DNA of 64,000 nucleotides from Edolisoma coerulescens (Eukaryota > Chordata > Aves > Passeriformes > Campephagidae), in contig VWZW01005520.1 in assembly GCA_013397115.1 (NCBI GenBank), positions 864,818 to 928,817 on the forward strand, written 5' to 3'. Numbering within the stretch: the stretch's first letter is position 1; every line of letters begins with the position of its first letter. A model generated the notes under the pieces. The model was not told the DNA's origin. It worked only from the letters and a program-made list of their open reading frames with translations, and ran no database searches. The translations under genes and the position numbers were made by a program. Of the stretch, positions 38,101 through 49,138 are shown one piece after another.

Positions 38101-38984
38101 GAGGCATTTCCTCCACATGTTCCCCTGGCCCATCGCAGGACATAGAGAACACGTGGAGCTTACGACTTGCTGCTCACCCACAGCAGTGCTCACACTGACC
38201 CACTGTGTGCTGGCTACTCCCTCTGCATGCTCATTTAAACTTCACAGTCATGTGAACATTCATTAAACCGATTGGGGACAGGTGGTTTTTGCATTGGAAA
38301 CATGTGAAAACATGTGTTTCCTATGTTGTTTTTTGTATGAAGGCTTGTGTCCAACAACCTAATTATTTTTATTTAAGTATTACATCACTCTCACTAACAC
38401 AAGCAGAGTGCCAGCATCTGCTCTTTGCTGCACTCTAATGTTTTCTGTGTCCTCACCTATCTTCCAAAACAAAGGGGGATCATTCTCACCCTGAAGGAAT
38501 TTACTGAATGGTCTCCATCTGTGCCACAGCAGAGACACCAGCCAGTGCAATCAGTTCTTTGGCTACTGATGTTGACTGAAGGAACTCATGCTCCTGTACT
38601 CGAAGTATTCGTCTTAATCCCCTAAAGACATCCAAGAAGGAGTTGCTGTACATGAGCAATCACAGACATTTTGATACCTTTCAACAGGGCTTTCTACAGA
38701 TGACCTAATGGTCCCTCTTCTTTTAAAAAATGTATTAGAAATGCTGATTTTTGTCAACATCTTGTGGAGAGAAAAATCATAGAGGTAAAAAAAGATACAT
38801 TAAATATTCTCCTGGTTTTCTGCAACCACATTATTATTTGGAAAATTTCTCATATAAGGTCAGAAGACATGGAGGAGTTCATGATCTTATTCCTGCACTG
38901 CCTGCCAGAGAACCCCAGACCCAACAAACAAGGCAGAGCAGAACTATGTGAAGGACTACACATGCAAACTGAACTGTAACTTGC

Positions 38985-39960
38985 AGCAAGACCCACCCAG
39001 CCCCTCAGTTTCCATTCTTCCTTTTCTGAACATCATCGTGTCTACCATCATTCTGCTTTTCCACCTGCAGTCACTCTTCTGTATGCACCAGGCTCCCTCC
39101 TGTACAGCCCTCATTGCTGTGTCCCACACTCTGCCTTGTTCCAGCAACTCTTGCACTCTAACTGGAAACTTCTCTGACCCTGAGCTCCCTTGCCCTCGTG
39201 TCTTTAATTTTTCACTCCTCCTTCCTTGTCTTGTTCTTTAGGGATTTAATCTGTGTTTGATTTCAGCTACCATCTTTGATTTCCTGATTCCTTTCCACTG
39301 TGATTTGTTTCCTTCTATCCAAGTTAAAATATCACCATTTCTCTTTATGGTGTCAAATAAATAAATTTGATTTAATCTGGACTGCTCTCTCTTAAAACCC
39401 TGCATCCAAGTTATCTTTGTTGGGACTTTGTTGGCACACAGCTTCTTTGAGATATTCTTCTCCCAACCAATTTGCTTGTTGAAACTCTTCTCATCTGATT
39501 ACAAGACCCCTTTCTCTGGTCTAATTCTATCTCTCCTAGCACACTTATTCTGAATGGTGCCCATTTTTCATCACATGGATCCCATCAATTTTCTTTTTGC
39601 CTTCCTCCACTACCTTATCTATTGTAGCAAGTAGCAGCAGTTTGCTTCTGCCTTCAGTGCCCTTCAAGGTTTCTTCCCTCTCCATCCATTTCCTGTTGTT
39701 CATTTCCTCAAAAGCAGCTCTTGTTCCAGCTGGTCTGAGATGTCCATGTCCGTAGCTGTCCTTTCACGCCAGCTGTCCTTTCACCTACATTTCATGAGAA
39801 GCACTCTGCACACATCTGCAATGCTGCTGACTTGTTCACTTTTCAAAATCTCCTTCAGTTCTCCTTTGACTGGATGACCACTGAAAACTCAACTGCACTT
39901 TGACTGTCCTGTTGGCAGTCTAACTCCTTCCCTGCACTTCCACATTTCTCTGTATCTATC
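38985..39960. other. Roughly 1 kb pyrimidine-biased tract
   Basis: The + strand is markedly C+T rich for nearly a kilobase while staying non-repetitive (many TTCC, CTTCC and TCTCC words). It includes a 14-bp direct repeat, AGCTGTCCTTTCAC, at 39,754-39,767 and 39,771-39,784. The bias could reflect a decayed repeat in reverse orientation or transcription-linked strand asymmetry. No transposon family was recognised. Confidence 0.45.
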
Positions 39961-40529
39961 TCTTGACTCTGAACTTTAAACCCTTTCCTTTATTTTTATT
40001 CTGTTTGTGCAGAGCCTTTCTCTGTGGGCTCCTAGTCCATGACTCCTGGAGGATATGTCAATGCTCTCAAGTAAGAGGGAACATGAATACTGCAACGAAG
40101 CCAAAACTCTTGGAAATCTTTGTGACTCAGGGTGTTCAGAATCTGAACCTAGCTCCAGCCACAAATTTTGCACTTGGCCTGAAACTCTGTGTAAAACTCA
40201 TATTGGAACATCCTTGAAATTAAGGGGTGGTGTTGGAATCTGCATCCAAATTTCACAGCTGTAGGTCACCTCTCAAACACGGGTATTTGGAAGACAGCGA
40301 GGACTGTGCTGTAAGCAGCTACATTGGCGATGAGATATTGTTGCTGTTTTTTGCCGTCTGTGTTTTTGAAATGCTCGCTACAAGGACAGCTGTGAGGCAG
40401 ATGCCGTTCTGAGTTCAGATGTGGAATGTTACAGGGTCACTCTGCTTACCTTATCATAAAAGAGCACGCGTTTTTGTGCTCTTCATGTACTGGAAAACAA
40501 GTCCATGACAAATACTGTATTGTGTGAGA

Positions 40530-40560
40530 GGGCTGGGGGTGGGGGAGAAGAAGGGAAGGG
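40530..40560 (+). other. G-quadruplex motif
   Basis: Four or more G-tracts (GGG, GGGGG, GGGGG, GGG, GGG) with loops of 1-7 bases fit the standard G3+N1-7 pattern on the + strand. Confidence 0.55.
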
Positions 40561-43500
40561 TATCTTGTCCTTAGGGGCTGCTGGTGCTAGGCACCACAGA
40601 AGAAAGCCCTGTTTGTCAGCCGCACTTAGAGATACAGGGGCCAGCATGTGGCACCTGCAGCAGCTTAAGGATGGCTCCATGGGTGAGGAGCTGTGCTCCA
40701 GTGGCTGGGATTTTTTGCCTGCCACGCAGAGCCAGGAGGACCAGTGGAGCTAGACTACTGCAGGAGGGAAATCTGGGAGGTACACAGCCTGACAACACAG
40801 GGCGAGGAATTCTCAGATGTTCATGCAGGATTTCTGCAAGAGGCTGAATATAGTGTGGTCCCAGCCTTTGGTCTGTACCTCGTGCATGCAAAAAACGATG
40901 TATCTTGAATAGGTGAAGGGAGATAGTAGTGTTGCAGGATGTTGATGCTGGTGTCACCGTCTGCGCAAAGTGAGAGTTTGAATCTGGAAACTGGTTCTTG
41001 AGTATAGAAGGAATAGAAGGTGCTCAGAGGTGGGATAAAAACTGTTGGAAAGGAGCCAAGGCATCACATCACGGGGGATGTGATGATAGAAAGCAAGTGG
41101 GTTCGAAGCCTAAAGCAGGAGGTGAACAAGGAAATCTGGGCTGGAAGGTGGGAACCCCTGTGGGGTGGGGTCTGCCTGCCAGGGACAGGGGTGTGAGTGA
41201 TGGCTGGCATGGTGAAGAAAAGCTTCTAGCAGGGCCAAAGGTAGGTCAGGGAGAGGGGAAGAGAGGCAGAAAAGGAGGAGAGGTGAAAAAGCCACAAAGG
41301 AGAAATGCAGGAATTTTTCTCCATCTGGCTCTTTTCTACACAGTGAATAAGCTTTCAGGCCTGTGCCTTTCTTCCCAGTGTCCCTGTGTCTTGGAAAATT
41401 GGGTTGAGCTATGCGAAGGAGGATAAGAGAGCGAGGATGGAAGAAGTCTTACAGCATTGGAATCCCACCAACTTGTCTGGGCAGCTGTTACTGCTGATTA
41501 TGTATGCTGTACTCATGCATGCTACATTTCCCATGTTAGCTGCATGGTTTGGAGCCTGCCTTTGCCGACAAAGGTTTTGGGCTGTGTTCTTCCAACTTAC
41601 TGGACTGTGCAATTTCTTACAGGAACAGCTACAGATTCCAAGGCACATGATAAACACTGAAAATGGAGACTCATACCTGATTGCCTGTCTGCCTGATATA
41701 TCTGCCTACCTTTTGTATTCATATAGTTTCCTTCATGGTAAGTATCTGTATAAGTTAAATGGTGAACATACCTGGCAGAGGCATCAGTATGGAAACAGTG
41801 CCCACTGCCACATTTTACACACAGTTGCCAAGACAAATACAGAGTCGAATCTTGATGCTATTAAATGCACAGAAACTCCTATTTGGAGTCAATGAGAGTT
41901 GTGCATAAAAAATCAATGGAAAGATTTGACCCCTTGCGAGTGGAGCAGTCTGTGGTACAAATTGCACTGTCTTTGTTGAGCACAGAATATAAACCCCACA
42001 TCTTTTCCTGGCTGTCCCTTTTTGCTAGCATGCCCTTTGGAACATGCTTTTTCACCCCACTGTATCTAACTAGCATCATGAGATGGTTTTCAATAAAGGT
42101 GCAGTGAAACCATCCAGGGTCGGGATGCCTGATTGGCCTTTTAAACACACTTATAAATATTTTTGCTGATTATTCACATGTGAGCTCTTTGCATGGCATA
42201 ATTTAAACTAGATTATAAAAATTTAGAAATAAAACAGAGGTGTTATTAAACATGTGGGGATATCATTGTTATACCCACAGGTAAAAATCACTGTCTGAAA
42301 TCACCTCAGAGGGATGCAGACTGAAAGAAACTGCTAGTTTGGCTGGTGGTTTAGAGGATGTTCTATTGCTGAGCTACTAAATAAGTCCCCTTTTGCCCTG
42401 CACTGCCTCCAGCAAGCCCTTAGCCTTCCCCACTCTGTCTTCCCCACACTGTTTCTCTATTTTTCCTCATAATCTCAGCCCTGATTCTCTTTTTCCCATT
42501 CTTCTGAATGTTGAAGTCACGACCTTTGTGGTTTATAGGCCACAAGAGACTGAGCTAAATGTGTTAGCACAGAGTCAAAACAAGTAATAGCTGGCCAATT
42601 AAATTAATAATCCATATTGTTACAATGTTTAACCACGGCTGTTTCCTCAGTGGTCTGTTTAAATCACAGCCAAGTCCTGACCTATTAAAATGAATAACTG
42701 GAATTATGAGAAACTCCATTTAATAAACACAGCAAGGAACGCAACACAATTGGTATGAAATATTTATTACCACTTTAAGCAGCAGCTAGTTGAGATTTAA
42801 GATTGGATTAATGAAGGGGTTTTAATTTCTGGCTAAGGGTAGAAAGCTTAAAATCTGGAACATTTCCTCAATTTCCTGGTATGGCTTTGCAATGGGCAAG
42901 ATTTGAGATGGGAGCGCACAATTCGATTCATGCTTTCCCCTTGCAGAGCTCTCTCCAGACACGTTCGATGCAGAAGGAGATCAAAGCAAGCAGGCTCCAG
43001 ACAAGTGGCTCAAGTGGCTTGAAAAAACTCCAGGGAATAAGGGCTGGAGCACTAGACATGAGCCTTTGGATTTTAAAATGAGCACTCCTGCCAACCGCCA
43101 TCCTATAGAGAGCAATGTTAATGGAAGGCTAGTACATTCCCAGTGACAACGGCTCGTGTGCATGCATTTTTTTGCAGTATGTCTCAGGGCTAGAGGAGGG
43201 GAGAAGAAAACCCTTCTCTCTGAAATTTGTCTGACAAAATCTCAAGCTGGGAGCAAACCCTTATTGTTTCAAGTGGCCCAAGTATTGTTTTTATTAAGTG
43301 CGGAACCACCAAGGTTTTGCTATTTTTAATCAAGCTGCACATTCATCTTCAGGGTTTCCCCACTTAACACACAAGCAAATGTTCTTCTTTGATAGAAACT
43401 AAAATGTTGCCAGGGTTGAAAAATAGTCTACCATGCCCAAGCTCAAATGGGGATATTATTTTCCTTTAATTTTCTACTTCTTCTGATGTAGGAACATGGA

Positions 43501-43664
43501 GCAGGTTAATAATATGCAAATCCTGGCACAATGGAGCTGTCTGGAGATACCATGTCAAGGGGCCATGTAATAATTGCTCTGGGCTACACAGACACCTGGA
43601 TCATCATCTTTGTGACAATGGATCCTTCTCACCATTTCCACCATAATTGTTCCACACCATAAAC

Positions 43665-44248
43665 CACACCCTGGGCTGCATCAAAAGAAACGTGGCCAGC
43701 AGGTCGTGGGAGGTAACTCTCCCCCTCTACTCTGCTCTCATGAGACTCCACCTGGATTGCTGCATCCACCTCTGGGGCCCCCAGCAGAAGAAGGATGTGG
43801 ACTTGATGGAGTGCGTTCAGAGGAGGCCACAAAGATGATCAGAGGACTGGAGAACCTCTCCTATGAAGACAGGCTGAAAGAGTTAGAGCTGTTCAGCCTG
43901 GAGAAGAGAAGGCCCCAGGGAGACCTTAGAGCACCTTCCAGTACCTAAAGGGGCTGCAAGAGAGCTGGAGAGGGACTTTTTTACAGGTGTATGTAGTAAT
44001 AGGACAAGGGGGAATGGCTTCAAACTGAAAAAGGGTAAGTTTAGATTATATATTAGGAGGGTGGTGAGCCACTAGCAGAGTTTGCCTGTCTGACAAGTCA
44101 TGGGTGCCCCATCCCTGGGAGTGCTCAAGCCCAGGTTGGATGAGTCTTTGAGCAACCTGATGCAGTGGAAGGTGTCCGTGCCCGTGGCAGGGGGTTAGAA
44201 CCAGAAGGTCTTTAAGGTCCTTTCCAACTCAAACAATTCTACAATTCA
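43665..44248 (+). mobile_element. CR1 retrotransposon, 5'-truncated, with decayed ORF2 end and 3' UTR
   Basis: This is a sense-oriented CR1 copy of about 580 bases. The first part encodes the C-terminal end of CR1 ORF2 (reverse-transcriptase polyprotein), with recognisable words such as LGCIKR, HLWGPQQKKD and FSLEKRR. The reading frame is broken. Relative to the usual CR1 sequence one G appears lost near 43,828 (GAGGAGGCCAC), shifting the frame, and another base near 43,931 (GAGCACCTTCC). The 3' UTR follows, with GATAGGACAAGGGG-like, ATCCCTGGGAGTG and AAGGTCCTTTCCAAC blocks, and a small internal deletion just before GAGGGTGGTGAG. It ends in a decayed ATTCTACAATTC tail. The copy is dead and lacks the 5' UTR, ORF1, the endonuclease and most of the reverse transcriptase. 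A minus-strand open frame over 43,629-43,832 is only its shadow. Confidence 0.95.
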
Positions 44249-47200
44249 TCAGGAAGGCACTGATGCATTAAACCACTGCCCTAATTTGCCTAAATACCGA
44301 CTGCTGCCACTGCCTCCAAGGATCTCATTTTCAGCATGTGCTGTGATGATACCAGGAATCATACATATTTTCTCCTCACCTCCCTCTTTTGATTCTTAAT
44401 TAATAGACCCAGCCTGAGAGCTGTAGAGGCAGAAAGATTTTGTACAGCTATAGACAGCAGGGCCATAGATGAAGCAAAATCGTCCATGCTCTTCTATAAC
44501 ACAGTTGAGCCTGAAGCTGGCAGGACCCACGACTTGGGATAGTACAGCTTCAACACCCATTTTGCCTGATGGATAAGACTGGCCATCAAAACTCTGCCTC
44601 TTATCCTGACAGCCTCATCTATGGCCCTGATTCCATCAACAGAGCTTTCATTTGCACAAGGTGGTAGACAAGCATTTCACCGTGTTCTCAGCATATACTT
44701 GTCCCATACATTGCACCGGTCAGCTGAGGGATTTTTCCTGGCTGCTTTTTCCCGGTTTCAGCCAGTTGAAGACATCTGTGGAGCAGCATCAGACTTCAGA
44801 GACTGAGTGAAGCCTGATTGCCAGGCCTGCTGAGCCTCTGCAATGCACAGCAGCCAAGAGGACAAGCCTGGCAGTCACTAGAGAGCCAATGGCAAAGACT
44901 TAACCCCAAATTTCTATGTGCTTTCTCTTTTTATTGGATTTCTGTTGGGAAATATATTCACATGAATTCATCAACTTGGGATATTCCGAATGGAATATGA
45001 ACTGGATCTTTAGGGGTTTTTTTAGCTAGCTTCCAGTATTGCAAATGTCTTCACTTCTCTGCATTGTCAATGAAAGTAGTTTTGTTTCCCCATGTGTTTT
45101 TTTGTGTAAGGACATAAGAAATTAAAGGAATGTCTCTGGGCCTAAGGGAATGAACTCCCTCCTTCATGAGAAAGCTACACCTTAGGCACTTCCCTGCTGC
45201 CTTTTGTAAACATCTTTGTGCATGCAAGTGCTGCTGTGCTCACACACAACATATGCAGCGTAGAGGGCACGCAGCAGGGGTGCATCTCCAGAAACACGTA
45301 GCAAGTTATTTATGGCGTGAACTGTATGAAAAACAAGTGTGAATGGACGTGACATGGCTCAGATAGGTCGTCAGAGTCCCACGCTCATGCCCTGTGCGAC
45401 AGGGGACAGCCCTGCCACCAGACATGAACTTTGGCTCAGGAAGTTGTGCCGCGGTGCATCCGGGCCAGCTGCCTGTTGGAGAGAGAAAGGGCAGCAAGCT
45501 TCTAGCCAGAGGCTAGCACGGACAGGCCCTGCTGCCCTGATACCCACTTGGTTTGCAGGAATCCCATGAAAATCTGCCAGCCATTATACTTTCCTGGACC
45601 AGGAACTAAAATTAGGGCTCTTTGTGCTATCTCACTGTGCTTTCATTGGTTTGTTCTGTGTCTTTCTAAGCCTTTAGGCTTCATTTCACATTGTTGTCTC
45701 TTGCTGTTCTTTCCACAGTTTCCTTCAAGGCTCCCTCCAGAATGAAGAAAGGCACAACCATCTGAGAGGTTAAAAAAGAACAATTCTTGGACCTTGTGCT
45801 GCCTACACTTACAGCAACACAAAAAGCCCTTTATGTTGCTTATATACCCCGTACATGAATTTTAATCTGGGTTTATGTACCTATTCTCATCTTAGCCTAG
45901 CAGGTCACCATCTCTCCTTGTGCCCTGCCACCTCTATGTCTCAGCTGATTGTCCCTTCCCCAGTTTCACATGGAATGAGATGAGGCAAAATGAGCAATTT
46001 AAATGGTATGACCTTGTTTGGTGGCCTTGCTCTAGTTGGCGTGGGTGCCAGAGGGGTCCCACTGGCATTTTAGGTACTGTGGGTGTTTGTCCTGTACCCC
46101 CTGGTTCTACCCAGGCAGTTCCTGTGACCCCTCACAAATATGATGGATGTCCCAGGCAGATGAAGGCACTTTCCCAAGACTTTATAGTGGACACAGCAGC
46201 CTGGGACCTCCCTCATCTCAGAGTCCCTTCTACAGTCCTGCAAACCATGATCTCTCCCAGCATGCTTCAAAATCACAGAGCTCTAGGGAATGGAAAAATT
46301 ATATATAGGGCAGATTTCCTGGAAGCCATAAATTGATGGTTTTATTTAGCAGAATTGCCATGAGAAATGAGAATCTACTGGGCTACCTTGCAGGGAAATA
46401 CATGTGTGAAATTTCCCAGAGCAAAACCCCTGCCCAAGTGAGGGTAGTTTTTCTCGGCTTCCCTCTGCTGCTCACACCAAGTATCTTCCACTAGAGCCTG
46501 TTGGTCTGCACAGCGACATGAGCACCCCCCCGCAGAAGCTGCTGGGGTCCTGAACATGATATTTTAGAAATCTCGTCTCCATAGGGTTGTGGGATATGAT
46601 GCTTAAAATATCTGTGGTGGCTGGAATGAGGTCTCCTAACTCTGGCCAGCCCAAGGGAGTCAGCAGTGGGAAGGATGCTTTGCAGAAGTGCTCCAGAGCA
46701 GGGAGGGAGCCTGAGAACTCTGCCTGGCTGCATCGGCTCGGTGCAAGCTGACCCAGGGAAGAGCTGCTCTGAAGTTTCATGAAGACAATGACTGGGTGAT
46801 TAGTGACATAAGTTCTTTGGTGATTAGTGGACACTAGCAGCAAGGCAAAATTAGGTCTCATGTTTCAATCCCAAAACATTTTTCTAAGGTGATAAAAAAA
46901 GCACCTAGGCTTGGCCGGTGTTGGTTCCCAAGCCACTATGGTGCAATACAGCATTCCAGTGGAGGACCAGTCATGTGGCAACCTGAATTTATGCTGTGTC
47001 CCCTGTCATGCTTCAATGATTTTCCCTCACCTTTAGTATGAAATTTCTAAGAAAGCAAAGTTAACCTGATTCAATTTGAATTTGAAGTGTTTCAGAGCCC
47101 TCACTAGCAACTCATTGTTCTGGTTTGCTTGTTGCAAACAAACTTAATGGAAACATAAAAGGCAGGTCAGAGCAAAATAAAAAAAAAAAAGAAAAACTGT

Positions 47201-47529
47201 GAAAAGCAATGAAAAAAATAATCTGACCCACATAATTTAAAGATAAATATTGTTATTTAATTCCACTGTTCTCTTTTGGAGTGTGATAGCATAGATGTTG
47301 TTATTTTTTAAAGGAAGCAATATGACATCCCATTTAACTTCCTCTGAAACAACACAATCTGGCTTACCAAATATAGCCTGACAAAGAAAAATAGAAATTT
47401 CCTGATCAAAGATCCAAGAGTGCAGTGCTCCACCTTAAATCCCTCCCACCTATTAGGTCCCCCTTTAGACAAGACAGAGAAACAAATTTCTCACACATCA
47501 ATGATGCCTCCATAATCAATTTCAAATAG

Positions 47530-48430
47530 CCCCTTGCATAGGGATGCAAATCTTAGCTTTCTCTTAATAAAGCCTTTTAGAAGATGGATGTACTGATCTG
47601 ATATTATTAAACGAAAAGTGGTCTCTTTTTAATCTAGAGATGCAGGGGCGTTAGTAACAGAGTGAATCAAAGGCCTGGTCTCTTTCTCTTCCTAATTATC
47701 AATAGTGTTTTATAATCTTATTAATATTGATACACAGTATACTGAAGATCTGTTAACGTATAATGTATGTGGAGGATAATTAACGAGATCCGAGTCAGAT
47801 CAATCGCCTATTTGACAGAAAACGGTGTGTGGCTTATAAATTATACATATGCTAGGTATGGCTAGAAATGTTTAAAGTTTCAGTCCAATCCTTCCAGTAC
47901 AGCACTGGGAAAACTGATGAACTTAAAGGCACAGTCCCTTGCCTGTTAGGTTTATACTGTACACTCAGAGGAATAACTCTTATTTAAAAATCAAAGAGTT
48001 CCATTAACTGCCAAGATCTCAAAGCAGCACAGAAAACACACCTTCTCCTTGTGAAGTGCAGCTAAACAAAAGGCAAAATCTTGTAAGAAAAAGGATGATT
48101 AATAAAAGTGAGGTAATTTTCCTTTTGATTTCTGAGAGGAGGTAGCATGCAGGATGTTCCAAATGACAGAAATGATCCCACATCTTCACACTGGCCTTTA
48201 ACAAGGTTAGACTCGCTAGTGCAGTAAATACAATTAATAATCCCAATTAATATTGCATGTTTTGGTAGGTTTGAGAGCATGAAAGCTTTCCACAGATTAC
48301 TCTTCACTCCCCAAAGCAGACGCGGCGTGATGAGACGAAGGGATGGAAATGTGGAAATAAAACTTTCCTTTTTTGTTGTTGCAGAGCTCCTGATAAGCAT
48401 GGGGCTGAGATGAAAGGAGATGTCAGGTTT
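47530..48430. promoter_or_regulatory. Candidate conserved non-coding tract near 48 kb
   Basis: A repeat-poor AT-rich tract contains many TAAT/ATTA cores (TTATTAAACG, CTAATTATCAAT, ATAATTAACGAG) and preserved CpGs in AT-rich context (AACGAGATCCGAG, CAATCGCC, AACGGTG, GACGCGGCGTG). It contains the inverted pair TATCAATA (47,697-47,704) and TATTGATA (47,725-47,732), ONECUT/HNF6-like words. A TCF/LEF word GATCAAAG lies just upstream at 47,404-47,411. This is, by texture, one of the two best enhancer candidates in the window. Confidence 0.35.
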
Positions 48431-48443
48431 AACAAAAATAACA

Positions 48444-48460
48444 TATTATTATTATTAATA
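48444..48460. repeat. (ATT)n short repeat
   Basis: About five ATT units, slightly degenerate at the 3' side. Confidence 0.7.
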
Positions 48461-49090
48461 ATTTACCTCAGGGGTATGACCTAGTGCAATAATGACTGCT
48501 TGAGGCTGTGAAACTTCGCCAACGTTTTGAAAATGGCTCAGACTTGCTCAGCTTTTCCGCACCAGACCTCGGGGCGCGTTCAGCTGTGGTGTGGTGAGAT
48601 ACGATTCCCAAGGTGGAGAGGCTGCATCAGTCCCTCGTGTTTCGTGTAGGAAGGCTTGAATCAGATTAAATTGGCATAAATTCAGCTTCCTCTGGAGTCA
48701 AACTTCTATTGATGTCCACGGGAGTTTTGCTTGAGAAAAAATACAGGCAGTGCCATGCCAGATCATGCTTGAGACAGGATATACTTCATCAAGTGACCTC
48801 TCTTACAGGAATCAGCACCCAATGCTGTGGAGAAAGATGTAAGCCGGGGCTGCACTTATCCTTGGTCTGGATAAATTCCCTCCTAGGCTGTCCCAGACTA
48901 TGCCCACCATTGGAAAATGCAGGGAGGACAGAGTTTGTGGCTGCACTCATCTTGGTTGCTTTCAACAACACATACCTCACAAACCTGCCTCATAAGAAAT
49001 TTTTCAATAGGTATCTTTGGGTCAGAGCCTTGTTTCACCTTACCTCTGAAAGCAAATTGTTCATCCACAAAGGCAGACTTCAGGGGTTTT

Positions 49091-49138
49091 TTGGTTGGTT
49101 GGTTGGTTGGTTTGTTTTGTTTTCTTTTATTTTTTTTT
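49091..49138. repeat. (TTGG)n followed by T-rich tract
   Basis: Five tandem TTGG units are followed by TTTG units and a T-rich run. An open frame upstream appears to extend through this repeat, producing an artificial Gly-Trp-Leu-Val tail. Confidence 0.9.

Larger units (their letters stand above)
32428..43664. other. Non-coding region downstream of VTI1A, block 3
   Basis: No exon was recognised. The block contains a candidate regulatory tract at 34.84-35.17 kb, a strongly pyrimidine-biased kilobase at about 38.98-39.96 kb, a G-quadruplex motif at 40,530-40,560 and a purine-biased tract at 40.99-41.31 kb. The longest open frame in the window, 169 codons at 41,386-41,895 (+), lies here and has no features that mark it as a gene. 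The remainder is AT-rich unique sequence with occasional short direct repeats. Confidence 0.6.

Noticed and set aside
40998..41426. 142-codon Gly/Lys-rich open frame
   Set aside because: It follows the purine-rich composition of the tract, which depletes stop codons and gives a biased peptide; no family match.
43629..43948. Open frames on both strands near 43.7 kb as host genes
   Set aside because: They lie over the CR1 copy. The plus-strand frames are the decayed end of CR1 ORF2 and the minus-strand one is its shadow.
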